Shown here piece after piece: positions 16,527 to 24,251 of a DNA stretch of 40,014 nt; the stretch's first letter is position 1; every line of letters starts with the position of its first letter. Origin of the DNA: a virus; the IMG/VR virus record IMGVR_UViG_3300010885_080864, positions 1 to 40,014 of that record; one strand, written 5' to 3'. A model generated the notes under the pieces. That model worked only from the letters and a program-made list of their open reading frames with translations. It was not told where the DNA came from and ran no database searches. Made by a program: the position numbers and the translations under genes.

Positions 16527-16832
16527 TTATTTCACTTCTTTTAATTTGTCTTTGACCTGAGTTACCATATCATCAATCTGGGCATGCATTTGACGCAAAT
16601 GTTGCTGCATCATTAATGATGATAAAAAGAAGTATATTTCAAAAGACGTGAAAGTTGTTGGTGGTATTAAAAATAAAATAAAACCAGTTTCTTCATCCGT
16701 ATGAAATAAACCTCTAAATAGATCGTCTCCTTTAAAATTTGGTTTAGTATAAGATAAACAAATTTTTTGGTAGAGCTGCCATTCACTATCAGTCATATCT
16801 ATGACTTTTGAATCAACTATTCTTTTAGACAT
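16527..16832 (-). CDS. Unknown 101-aa protein
   Basis: A small protein with MTDSEWQLYQKICLSY at the N-terminus, a hydrophobic middle (FILFLIPPTTFTSFEIYFFL) and a C-terminal amphipathic helix (HAQIDDMVTQVKDKLKEVK). The hydrophobic part is shorter than a normal membrane segment and contains prolines, so a soluble fold is more likely. It is two bases from the upstream zinc-ribbon gene. No family is recognised. Confidence 0.75.
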   Translation of the reverse strand: MSKRIVDSKVIDMTDSEWQLYQKICLSYTKPNFKGDDLFRGLFHTDEETGFILFLIPPTTFTSFEIYFFLSSLMMQQHLRQMHAQIDDMVTQVKDKLKEVK

Positions 16833-16834
16833 GA

Positions 16835-17545
16835 TTACCCTGATCTGTTTATTATGCCGCTGCCTGACCTAGCTTTATTAACCATGTTCTGTAATCTTGC
16901 CAAATCTTTTGAATTATGATCTGATGATCTTGTTTTTTTATTTGCAAAATTTAATACATGTGCCGGTATTTCATCATCAAATTCAGAATCTTGTGCACTA
17001 GGTGCATCAGTCATAAATTCATCTAAGCCTCCGGCAGAGGCTTGTGAGCTAACAAAAGATTGCATTTCTGATAATTCGTTTCTATCTAAAGCATCTATTT
17101 CTACATCTGATAGATCATCACTAGATTCAGTTATGTTTCTTCCAGATTTTATCTGACTGACTAAATCTTTTAGATGACTTGCTTTGCCATTAATTTTAAT
17201 GGTATCTGCACGGCGCATCAACATATTCATTTTTTCTTGATTTAATAATGGCTCTGCAGAATTTTTTGAACCTGAATCTTGTGATGAATCAAAATTATCA
17301 CTAATAACTTTGCTTGATAATAATGGCTTTACATCCGAGGCATTAATTAAACTAAAATTAGTTTGTAAAAAATCTTTTAGCTCTTCGGGATAATTTTGTA
17401 ATTTATCAAAAATTACTCTTAGTTCTGTAAGAAGATTTCTTAGCTCTTCTTCCATAATAACGGAACCACAAAACGGGCAAGTATTTGATTCGATTGCATA
17501 TTTAAATTTTGAATTTATTTGCTCTGAACATGACATACATTTCAT
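16835..17545 (-). CDS. Zinc-ribbon protein of unknown function
   Basis: The N-terminus has a zinc ribbon (CMSCSEQ...CPFCGSV, residues about 3-27), then a helix (LRNLLTELRVIFDKLQNYP). A long, Ser/Asp-rich, probably disordered region with short helices makes up the rest. It is 236 aa. A TTTGATATATTA box lies upstream of the start, and AAAGGT serves as a weak Shine-Dalgarno. It lies between the polymerase C-half and the recA block. A protein-binding or transcription-related role is possible, but nothing in the sequence decides it. Confidence 0.75.
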   Translation of the reverse strand: MKCMSCSEQINSKFKYAIESNTCPFCGSVIMEEELRNLLTELRVIFDKLQNYPEELKDFLQTNFSLINASDVKPLLSSKVISDNFDSSQDSGSKNSAEPLLNQEKMNMLMRRADTIKINGKASHLKDLVSQIKSGRNITESSDDLSDVEIDALDRNELSEMQSFVSSQASAGGLDEFMTDAPSAQDSEFDDEIPAHVLNFANKKTRSSDHNSKDLARLQNMVNKARSGSGIINRSG

Positions 17546-17579
17546 GGTTTTACCTTTAATTTTAATATATCAAATGATT

Positions 17580-18809
17580 CTAAAATTCTTCGCTATCTTC
17601 GATTAAACCGTCATCTAATAAGTCAGATTCTATATTAGAGAATAAATCAGTACTATTAATTTCTGATTTATTCAGAGATTTTTCTCTTTTCATAGAAACC
17701 TTTCTCGCTTTTAGATCGATTGGCAATTCTGGAGGCGGAATAAAATTATAAAGACCATTTAATATAAGATTATTATCATCCTCATAATTATTCACTGTTG
17801 CAGACATGTGTATGATACAACCTATGTCAAAATTATATTTTTTATTTAAATCTTTAATTCTTTTTTGTACTTCTTCCCATTTGTCAGGAAATATTGTAAT
17901 ATAGCATTGGTTACTATATATATCTTCGATAACGGCTTTAACCATCGCTTTGCCGTAATATTTGCTTTCTTGTTTTTTAACTTTTAATTCAATGAAATTT
18001 TTTATTTCGCCTTTAACTGATTTTACCTTGTCTTTATTATTCATTTTTTTAATTTTTAAAATAGGAGTAGTGTTAGGATCATTAAAAAAATCAGGGTAAA
18101 TATTGTGCTTCTTATAAGTAAAACTTTCTCCCAAATAATGCAGCTCTAAAGAATACGATTCTTTTGGCGACCAATTTTCATTTTCTGTCCAAGGATACTC
18201 AAATATTTCCTTGGTAGCATCATGTTTTTTCATCCATGTTTGAAGTTTTTTTCTGAAATCTTGACAATAATAAAAAATAAGTTTTCTACTAATCCCAAAA
18301 TCATCAAAACAGCCCACGGAAGCCAGAGCCTGTATTGTATTGGCTCGTACTTTTCTGCTATCAACTTTTGCCATAAAATCAAAAAATGAATTAAATGGTC
18401 TTTTAGATATAATATCTTCAATAGCATCATTTGACACAAACTTTAGCGCACTTAAACCGGTTAAAAGTTTATTATTATCAATAAGTTTATAATGAAGATC
18501 AGACTTATTAATATTTGGCGGAAGAATTTTTACCTTGTATTTCTTGATTTCTTTTTTAATCTTTTCAATGTTAGCCGGTGCATCCGGAGTATTTGATTTT
18601 AGTTCTTCAATTAAATTCGCCATAAGAAATTCAATTGGAAAATGCGCTTTTAGATAAGCAGTTTGATAGCTAATCATGGAGTAAAGAATGGAGTGTGAAT
18701 TAGATGTTAACATTCCGTTAGATAAATAATATTGATGATCTGGGTGATCTACCTCTAAATCATATGTTTGTTGCGAACCAATTAATTTAACTGACTTAAT
18801 ATTTGACAT
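17580..18809 (-). CDS. dnaE: DNA polymerase III alpha, C-terminal half, preceded by split-intein C fragment
   Basis: Residues 1-37 are an intein C-terminal fragment ending LTSN. Residue 38 onward (SHSILYSMISYQTAYLKAHF) continues the DnaE sequence exactly where the gene at 18927-21632 leaves off. The 372-residue extein contains the end of the fingers region and tandem helix-hairpin-helix motifs (LKFVSNDAIEDIISKRPF, ANTIQALASVGCFDDFG). An OB-fold region follows, ending in an acidic tail. STDLF near the end could act as a clamp-binding motif. The start ATG 18809 has AGAGG as Shine-Dalgarno inside a small palindrome. The product must be joined to the N-half to give a full polymerase of about 1166 aa. 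Confidence 0.92.
   Translation of the reverse strand: MSNIKSVKLIGSQQTYDLEVDHPDHQYYLSNGMLTSNSHSILYSMISYQTAYLKAHFPIEFLMANLIEELKSNTPDAPANIEKIKKEIKKYKVKILPPNINKSDLHYKLIDNNKLLTGLSALKFVSNDAIEDIISKRPFNSFFDFMAKVDSRKVRANTIQALASVGCFDDFGISRKLIFYYCQDFRKKLQTWMKKHDATKEIFEYPWTENENWSPKESYSLELHYLGESFTYKKHNIYPDFFNDPNTTPILKIKKMNNKDKVKSVKGEIKNFIELKVKKQESKYYGKAMVKAVIEDIYSNQCYITIFPDKWEEVQKRIKDLNKKYNFDIGCIIHMSATVNNYEDDNNLILNGLYNFIPPPELPIDLKARKVSMKREKSLNKSEINSTDLFSNIESDLLDDGLIEDSEEF
18699..18809 (-). other. Split intein, C-terminal fragment (Int-C, 37 aa)
   Basis: The fragment runs from the start codon to Asn37. Block F is visible as TYDLEVDHPDHQYYLSNG and block G as MLTSN before the +1 Ser of the extein. The final Asn cyclises to release the intein. 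The usual penultimate His is Ser here. Splicing would leave GYGFNK joined to SHSILYS, the uninterrupted DnaE sequence. Confidence 0.9.
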
Positions 18810-18815
18810 AATAAA

Positions 18816-18828
18816 CCTCTAGTAGAGG
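18816..18828 (-). promoter_or_regulatory. Palindrome covering the Shine-Dalgarno of the polymerase C-half
   Basis: CCTCTAGTAGAGG is a perfect inverted repeat. On the minus-strand RNA, CCUCU and AGAGG can pair around a 3-base loop, and the AGAGG is the ribosome-binding site of the gene starting at 18809. Pairing would hide it, so translation of the C-half could be controlled here. Confidence 0.45.
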
Positions 18829-18926
18829 CAATATAATTACGCTACTGATTGTTGTACAGCGCATTTATATGCTTCCTCAATTTTATAAAAAACTAATCCT
18901 GCTTTACAAGATAAAGTAACCGCTAC

Positions 18927-21632
18927 CTATGCGGGTTGCTCATTTTTGTTTACTACAATTGATAAATTGTCTCTAAGTATTTGCCACAATGGTAGCATCT
19001 CTGAGTTTTCTATCGTTCTGAACTTATGATCGATTGTGCATTTTACTTTTTCTCCGGTATCTAGTTCAATTTCTACTAGATTGAGAATTCCGTGATCGTG
19101 CTTGTCTTTAACTTTCAAAAAGATATCCTGTTTTGTCTCTTCATCTCTTGAACGAACATAGTCTCCGGGCACAACATCTCCTATTTGTTTGCAATGTAGA
19201 AAATCTCCTTCTGGACTATATATATTAACGTTTTCAAAAACTGACACCGATTTGTTGAAACCATATCCACTGAAATTTGAAATTACCTCATCCCAGATTT
19301 TAGTAGCTATTAATTCGTGAATATTATTCTTTACAGCGCCTTCAATAAATTCTTTTCTCCATTGCTCAACTTTTTTGGATCCCTTTGATCCCTTCTCTTT
19401 TGTTAATTTTCTTAAACGGTCAGCTTCGTGCAAGCTCCATCCGGCAACATCTTGCGCCAAATACATTAGACTTTCTTCATATAGTCCAAAACCATAAGTT
19501 TCACCAAATGCCCTATTCAAAGAGTCATGCATCATGGCTACTTGTTTTTTGCCTTCTTTAGTAACGATAAAATCTTCTCTAATATCTCTGGCGCTAGGGC
19601 GTGCCAGCGAATTGATATGAGAAATGTCTTCAATACTTTTTGGTTTTATTTTTTTACACAAATCAATTGTACCGGCACTTGTGCCCAACTGGAAAACACA
19701 AAAAGTATCACCGGCACTAATTAGATCGTATGTCTTATCATCATATATGGCAAAATCAATGTTTGGTATTTCTTTTCCGGCATGTTTAATAAGCTTATGA
19801 GTTTCATCTATAATATCTAGCGTACTAAGACCCAGAATATCCATTTTAATTAATCCGCTCTCTTCTGCGCGGTCTTTATCATATTCTAGCGCCCATAGAC
19901 CATCTTTATCTTTTCGGATTGGTACTAATCCGGCTAGAGGTCTCTCGCTAATAACAATTCCTCCGGCATGAGTAGACCATGCGCGATATTTTCCATTAAT
20001 ATCTGAGTAGTCTTTTAATGCCGGATATCTTTTAGCATATTCAGAAAACAATGGTACTTTATCTAGTGCTGATGTTATGCTTGTAATTTCTTTAGGCAAA
20101 GAGTCAGCAATTTCTGTACCAATTTTAATTGCATCTTCTTTTGAATTTCCAAACTCACAAGTCCTAGCAATATCACGCGCATAAACTTTTGGCGTAATTG
20201 TCATTACGTTGCTAACGTGGGCTACCCTATCATTGCCATATTTTTGTCGCAAATAATTTTGAACCAATTCTCTGCCTGATGGAGAGAAGTCAAGGTCAAT
20301 ATCGGGGTAAGCTGTTTTTTCTTTATTTTGAAACCTTGCGAAAATCAATCCATACTTAATTGGGTCAGCTTGGTGAATACGCAAAAGATAGGCTACCAAA
20401 GAGCCTCCCACACTGCCTCGACCTGGACCAACAGAAATATTATTACTTCTAGCCCAATGAACATAATCGGCTACAATAAGCATATAGCTTGAAAAGCCGC
20501 GATATTCAATAACATCAAGCTCCTCATCAAGCCTATCCTCATAAACTTTTTTGTCGCTAAAAGTTAATTTTTCAAGTACTAACTTACATTTAAATCTAAG
20601 ATATAATTTATCCTCATCAAGCTTGTATTCATCGATAGTTTTAATAAAATCTTTGTTGGTTTCTTTCCACGCCAGAAATTCCTCATAATCTGATTCTTCT
20701 TTAATTGGAAAGACTGGCAATTCTTTGCCAGATGGATTTGAAAATTTAGGATCTATCCATGCAGGATATTCGCACATATTAGAGAAAAATTCTGTATTGT
20801 CACAGATTTCATCTGATATTTCAGGAAAGTTTCTATTAAAAAATGATTTCATTTCATTTTCATCTTTAAAATAAAAATTTGAATTTTCCGGATCATATTT
20901 TGTTCTAAAATTAGAAGATTTGGGTTGATGCAAACCTATTGCTAATAAAACGTCATGCTTATCTGCATCCTCTTTATTTAGATAAAGAGAATTAGAAGTA
21001 CCTACAACTTTTACATTGAATTCTTTTGATAATTTAATTAATTGATAATTAATTGTTTTTTGATCAATATTATCATTAAATGCAGATGATCTTCTGGTAA
21101 AATTATTTGCCTGAACTTCAAGTGCAAGATTTTCTCCAAAAATATCTTTTAATTTTTGAATTTGATTTTTTGCTTCTTCATAATTTCTACTCATTATGAG
21201 CTGAGAAATTATTCCGGTTCCGCCGGAAGTTAAGCAAATTAGACCCTCGCTGTATTTCTGCAATATATTCCAATCAATAATTGGATAAACTTTTTTAGTA
21301 AAAAGCGCGGAGTTATCAAAGCCTAATTTATTTATTGTTAATAAATTAAAATATCCTTTGGCATTCTTTGCATAAAGGATTATATTCCTGTATCTCTCTG
21401 ACTCTTTATTGGCGGTATTATTTACAAAATTAAACTCACATCCAATTATAAGTTTTACGCCAGTTTCTTTAGAATATTTTAAACAATCCCATGCACTTGC
21501 CATAGTGCCAAGATCACATATACCTATGGCGGTGTGCCCTAGCTCCTTGGCTTTATAAAAAATATCTTTAGGAGAAATTAAAGAATAAAGAATAGAAAAG
21601 TGCGTATAATTATGCAGGCTTACGTAACTCAT
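18927..21632 (-). CDS. dnaE: DNA polymerase III alpha, N-terminal half, followed by split-intein N fragment
   Basis: The N-terminal PHP domain is seen in VSLHNYTHFSILYS and IGICDLGTMAS. The palm has SVGPGRGSVGGSLVAYLL and PDIDLDFSPSGR, which holds catalytic aspartates, with further conserved DnaE blocks in GIVISERPL and MDILGLSTLDII. YGFGLYEESLMYLAQ and EADRLRKLTKEKG are conserved finger-region blocks. The extein ends at residue 794 in NFSGYGFNK. Residues 795-901 are an intein N fragment. The gene has a clear AGGAG before ATG 21632. It is the replicative polymerase, which most phages take from other families (A or B). The first His of the PHP motif is kept, but whether proofreading is active cannot be judged. 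Confidence 0.95.
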   Translation of the reverse strand: MSYVSLHNYTHFSILYSLISPKDIFYKAKELGHTAIGICDLGTMASAWDCLKYSKETGVKLIIGCEFNFVNNTANKESERYRNIILYAKNAKGYFNLLTINKLGFDNSALFTKKVYPIIDWNILQKYSEGLICLTSGGTGIISQLIMSRNYEEAKNQIQKLKDIFGENLALEVQANNFTRRSSAFNDNIDQKTINYQLIKLSKEFNVKVVGTSNSLYLNKEDADKHDVLLAIGLHQPKSSNFRTKYDPENSNFYFKDENEMKSFFNRNFPEISDEICDNTEFFSNMCEYPAWIDPKFSNPSGKELPVFPIKEESDYEEFLAWKETNKDFIKTIDEYKLDEDKLYLRFKCKLVLEKLTFSDKKVYEDRLDEELDVIEYRGFSSYMLIVADYVHWARSNNISVGPGRGSVGGSLVAYLLRIHQADPIKYGLIFARFQNKEKTAYPDIDLDFSPSGRELVQNYLRQKYGNDRVAHVSNVMTITPKVYARDIARTCEFGNSKEDAIKIGTEIADSLPKEITSITSALDKVPLFSEYAKRYPALKDYSDINGKYRAWSTHAGGIVISERPLAGLVPIRKDKDGLWALEYDKDRAEESGLIKMDILGLSTLDIIDETHKLIKHAGKEIPNIDFAIYDDKTYDLISAGDTFCVFQLGTSAGTIDLCKKIKPKSIEDISHINSLARPSARDIREDFIVTKEGKKQVAMMHDSLNRAFGETYGFGLYEESLMYLAQDVAGWSLHEADRLRKLTKEKGSKGSKKVEQWRKEFIEGAVKNNIHELIATKIWDEVISNFSGYGFNKSVSVFENVNIYSPEGDFLHCKQIGDVVPGDYVRSRDEETKQDIFLKVKDKHDHGILNLVEIELDTGEKVKCTIDHKFRTIENSEMLPLWQILRDNLSIVVNKNEQPA
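18930..19250 (-). other. Split intein, N-terminal fragment (Int-N, 107 aa)
   Basis: It starts with Ser1 (SVSVFENVNIYSPEGDF) directly after GYGFNK. Block A continues as HCKQIGDVVPGDYV, and block B is TGEKVKCTIDHKF with the TxxH catalytic motif. It ends at a TAG stop. Residue 1 is Ser rather than the more common Cys, so the first acyl shift would go through an oxygen ester. Its partner is the 37-aa fragment at 18699-18809. Confidence 0.9.
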
Positions 21633-21729
21633 GATTTCTCCTATATATTTTATTATGATGCATCGTCCAATAAGGATCTCAAAAATTAACTTGTAATTTT
21701 TGGCACATCACAACATTGAATATATTAAT

Positions 21730-22371
21730 TTAATTTGTTATAAAAGTTTTATACTGATTACTAGACATTAAATTATTTGATTTAAATATAAAATCAATAT
21801 TTTTTAATTTTTCTTTCCAAAAATCTTTATTTATTGATTTGATAAGTAATAATTTTTTAATATCTTTATATTTTAGCTTTTTACGCTTATACAACGTGTG
21901 TGCTATAAGCTGCACATCTTCCCAGTATTTATCAAGCTGGGCATGAGTGTCTTTAAATATTTTATTTTTAAGCTCGCGGCGCGCTGCGCCCGCACTAGCC
22001 AATTTATTTCGTGTGATTATATCTGAAATAATTGAAATATCAGACCATGAACCATTTTTTAATGTATTTGGAAATTTGTCTGATCCTGTCATTTTTTTAT
22101 AATAAATTTTTTCGGCGGTCAGCCCGCCATAAAATACAGAAATTTCAGATAATAAAATTTTTTTATGTAGTGCCTCATCCTCTAAATCATAATCAGCTAA
22201 GTTATAATAAGTAAGCCCGCTAACATTAGCGGGCTTAATTATGATCGATGGGACTTGCATATTATTTAATAATGCAGTTATGGCGTGACCACTTTCATGG
22301 TATATCAAAGCAATCATCTCATATTGATGAGACATTTTCTTTATTGTCACAGAATAATTCGCCTGATTCAT
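21730..22371 (-). CDS. Stand-alone FtsH-type M41 metallopeptidase
   Basis: HESGHA at residues 25-30 is the HExxH zinc site, and NGSWSDISIIS (Asp111) sits where FtsH has its third zinc ligand. SVFYGGLTAEKIYY matches the FtsH segment (L.GGR.AEE). The C-terminal helices match the rest of an M41 domain. At 213 aa it has only the peptidase domain, with no AAA ATPase and no membrane helix. In FtsH the ATPase feeds substrates into the protease, so here the partner is missing. It might cleave unfolded or tagged proteins alone, or borrow a host ring. Three short genes lead from trigger factor to it with gaps of 1-14 bases. Confidence 0.85.
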   Translation of the reverse strand: MNQANYSVTIKKMSHQYEMIALIYHESGHAITALLNNMQVPSIIIKPANVSGLTYYNLADYDLEDEALHKKILLSEISVFYGGLTAEKIYYKKMTGSDKFPNTLKNGSWSDISIISDIITRNKLASAGAARRELKNKIFKDTHAQLDKYWEDVQLIAHTLYKRKKLKYKDIKKLLLIKSINKDFWKEKLKNIDFIFKSNNLMSSNQYKTFITN

Positions 22372-22373
22372 AA

Positions 22374-22652
22374 CTACCCCAGGTTTAATAGAATATTATC
22401 AAACTCCTCAATATATTTCTGACATTCTTTAATTTTGCATTTTAATTGTAAATTATCAGATCCGAAAGCCCCAGTCACTATTAACTGTGGGCTTTCAATA
22501 TATAGAATATTGACGTCCGTAAAATGTTTAAGTTCCGTAAAACCATGAATCACAAATAATTTTAAAAAATCTTTATGTAGTATTTTATCTAATTTATATA
22601 CGTGAGAACTAGATCCACAACATGATTTTACAGAATTATTTTTAAAATTCAT
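22374..22652 (-). CDS. Unknown 92-aa protein
   Basis: A small protein with two adjacent cysteines near the start (SCCGSSSHVYKL). Its core reads HGFTELKHFTDVNILYIESP and LIVTGAFGSDNLQLKC, ending in an amphipathic helix. It looks like a compact alpha/beta fold. Two bases separate it from the M41 peptidase and one base from the gene upstream, so it is co-expressed with both. No family is recognised. Confidence 0.75.
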   Translation of the reverse strand: MNFKNNSVKSCCGSSSHVYKLDKILHKDFLKLFVIHGFTELKHFTDVNILYIESPQLIVTGAFGSDNLQLKCKIKECQKYIEEFDNILLNLG

Positions 22653-22653
22653 T

Positions 22654-22953
22654 TCATTCGGATGTTCCGCCGAAGTTCTCGCCCTTGGTTTCGAGAAGCC
22701 ATAAGCAATATCTTATTTTTGCCATTTGAGCTGATTTTGCCTCACGATATGGCGCCGAAAGTTCTTTAATAAGATCTTTTGCCCCATTTAATTTGTGGTC
22801 ATCTTCTTTTTCTTTATCAATAGTATAAACGTTAGCTTCCGACTGATAAATAGTATTTTTTAATTCTTCCTTACTAAGGCTATTTGCATCATCAGCAAAT
22901 CCTGTTGGTAATTTTTTTAAAATTTTATCCGGAAATGAATTTTCATCTGTCAT
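22654..22953 (-). CDS. Unknown 99-aa helical protein
   Basis: A charged, helical protein (LPTGFADDANSLSKEELK, then AKIRYCLWLLETKG). I chose the start at 22953 (MTDENS) because AGGAGAG lies just before it. An in-frame ATG at 22971 would overlap trigger factor by 4 bases. It has no recognised family. Its place between trigger factor and two further genes leading to the M41 peptidase puts it in a protein-quality operon. Confidence 0.75.
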   Translation of the reverse strand: MTDENSFPDKILKKLPTGFADDANSLSKEELKNTIYQSEANVYTIDKEKEDDHKLNGAKDLIKELSAPYREAKSAQMAKIRYCLWLLETKGENFGGTSE

Positions 22954-22967
22954 AATTTCTCTCCTAT

Positions 22968-24215
22968 TCACTCAACAATTGTGCTTGAGTTAATTATAAA
23001 TTGCATTGTGTGCTCATCACGAGCACGATTAATTAATACTTGTAAATAACCACCTGAATTTAAATCTTTTAAAGATTCTTCAACAGATTTTTTAAGGTCT
23101 GCCTTAGACAAATTATTTTTAATAATTTGAACGACCTCTTCGTCGCTTAATTGACAATCAGGCTCCTCTTCTCTTATTTTTTCAAGAATCAAAGATAATT
23201 TAACATTCTTTGCTCCAGCGTCAAGTAGCGACTGTTTATTTGCTTCAGTAAGAGAATTCCAGTCACCCTTATTAGACGAGCAAAGATATTGCGCTTCTTG
23301 CAAAGAAAGCCAAGATGGTACATCTATATTAGAACCCTCCAGAAGAATGCCTGTAATATTTTCTATTTTTTTAACAAGTAAAGAATCTTCATATCTTTTA
23401 GATGCCGCCATATTAATTTTAGATGTCAAATCATCAATATTTTCTGATGCAAATTTTTGAGCCAACTCATCATTAAGTGCGTGAGGAACAGTTTTAGATC
23501 CGGAGTTTAAAGTAACAACAAATCTTACTACCTTGCCTTTTATAATTGATACTGCATTCTCTGGTACAGAGAAATTAAATTCTCTAACTTCACCAAGCTT
23601 CATGCCTATTAGATTATTATCAAATTCTGATAATGATGTCTTGCCTACAAGTATAATATCTCCTTGAGCGCAAGCCTCTTTAATCATAACGTCTCCATCA
23701 AAGCAATCATAATCAATAATAATATTATCTCCTAATTGAACAATATCATCACTAGTAAATTGTTCTGATGTTCCGGCATTTTCCCTAAGTTCCTGCATCA
23801 TTTTTGCAGCAATAATTTCTGGCGTTTCATCAATATGAGGTTTAGGTATTTCAAAACCTTTATATTTTCCTAAATCAAAATTTGGTTTTGTATAAAGTGT
23901 AAATTCGCATTTGAAAGAACCATCAGTAATATTTAAAGAAGTAAACTGCGGTGACACTACTGGCTTAACATTTTTTTGAAATAGAGTCTCATGGAAGCAC
24001 GCCTCTGCCATTGCACGTTTAACTGATTCGCTAATTTGGTTTCTATAATGGAACTTAATAGATTCCAGAGAGGCTTTGTTTTTCCTGTTTCCTGGAACAG
24101 GCGCACGCTTAAAAGCGTCTAGTACCTCTGTTGTCTTGGCATCTAATTCTTCTTTAGAAGAAGAGCATATAACATTAAGCTTACAATATTCTATTTCGTT
24201 TGTTTGAATTTCCAT
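22968..24215 (-). CDS. tig: Trigger factor (ribosome-associated chaperone, PPIase)
   Basis: The N-terminal ribosome-binding domain holds AFKRAPVPGNRKNKASLESI (residues 34-53), matching the signature ..VPGFRKGK.P. here altered to PGNRKNKA. An FKBP-type peptidyl-prolyl isomerase domain follows at about 150-245 (VQLGDNIIIDYDCFDGDVMI, SEFDNNLIGMKLGEVREFNF). A helical chaperone domain forms the rest (DELAQKFASENIDDL). At 415 aa it is close to the bacterial length of about 430. Trigger factor meets nascent chains at the ribosome exit by docking on protein uL23. It has a strong Shine-Dalgarno (AAGGAGAT). Finding it in a phage is unusual. Confidence 0.93.
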   Translation of the reverse strand: MEIQTNEIEYCKLNVICSSSKEELDAKTTEVLDAFKRAPVPGNRKNKASLESIKFHYRNQISESVKRAMAEACFHETLFQKNVKPVVSPQFTSLNITDGSFKCEFTLYTKPNFDLGKYKGFEIPKPHIDETPEIIAAKMMQELRENAGTSEQFTSDDIVQLGDNIIIDYDCFDGDVMIKEACAQGDIILVGKTSLSEFDNNLIGMKLGEVREFNFSVPENAVSIIKGKVVRFVVTLNSGSKTVPHALNDELAQKFASENIDDLTSKINMAASKRYEDSLLVKKIENITGILLEGSNIDVPSWLSLQEAQYLCSSNKGDWNSLTEANKQSLLDAGAKNVKLSLILEKIREEEPDCQLSDEEVVQIIKNNLSKADLKKSVEESLKDLNSGGYLQVLINRARDEHTMQFIINSSTIVE

Positions 24216-24251
24216 TTTATCTCCTTTTAATTTCTTTTTTTATAATAAAAA

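Noticed and set aside
18230-18439. Minus-strand ORF of 69 codons inside the polymerase C-half
   Set aside because: It is out of frame with the well-conserved DnaE helix-hairpin-helix region, so it is a shadow.
18810-18926. Homing endonuclease gene between the split-intein halves
   Set aside because: The gap is only 117 bases and encodes no nuclease motif, so any such gene is absent here.
18927-18929. TAG recoded as an amino acid in this phage
   Set aside because: TAG ends several well-defined genes here (for example recA at 14756, the possible mediator gene at 15953 and the gene at 22374), so it is a normal stop. Rare readthrough at 18927 is kept only as a local possibility.
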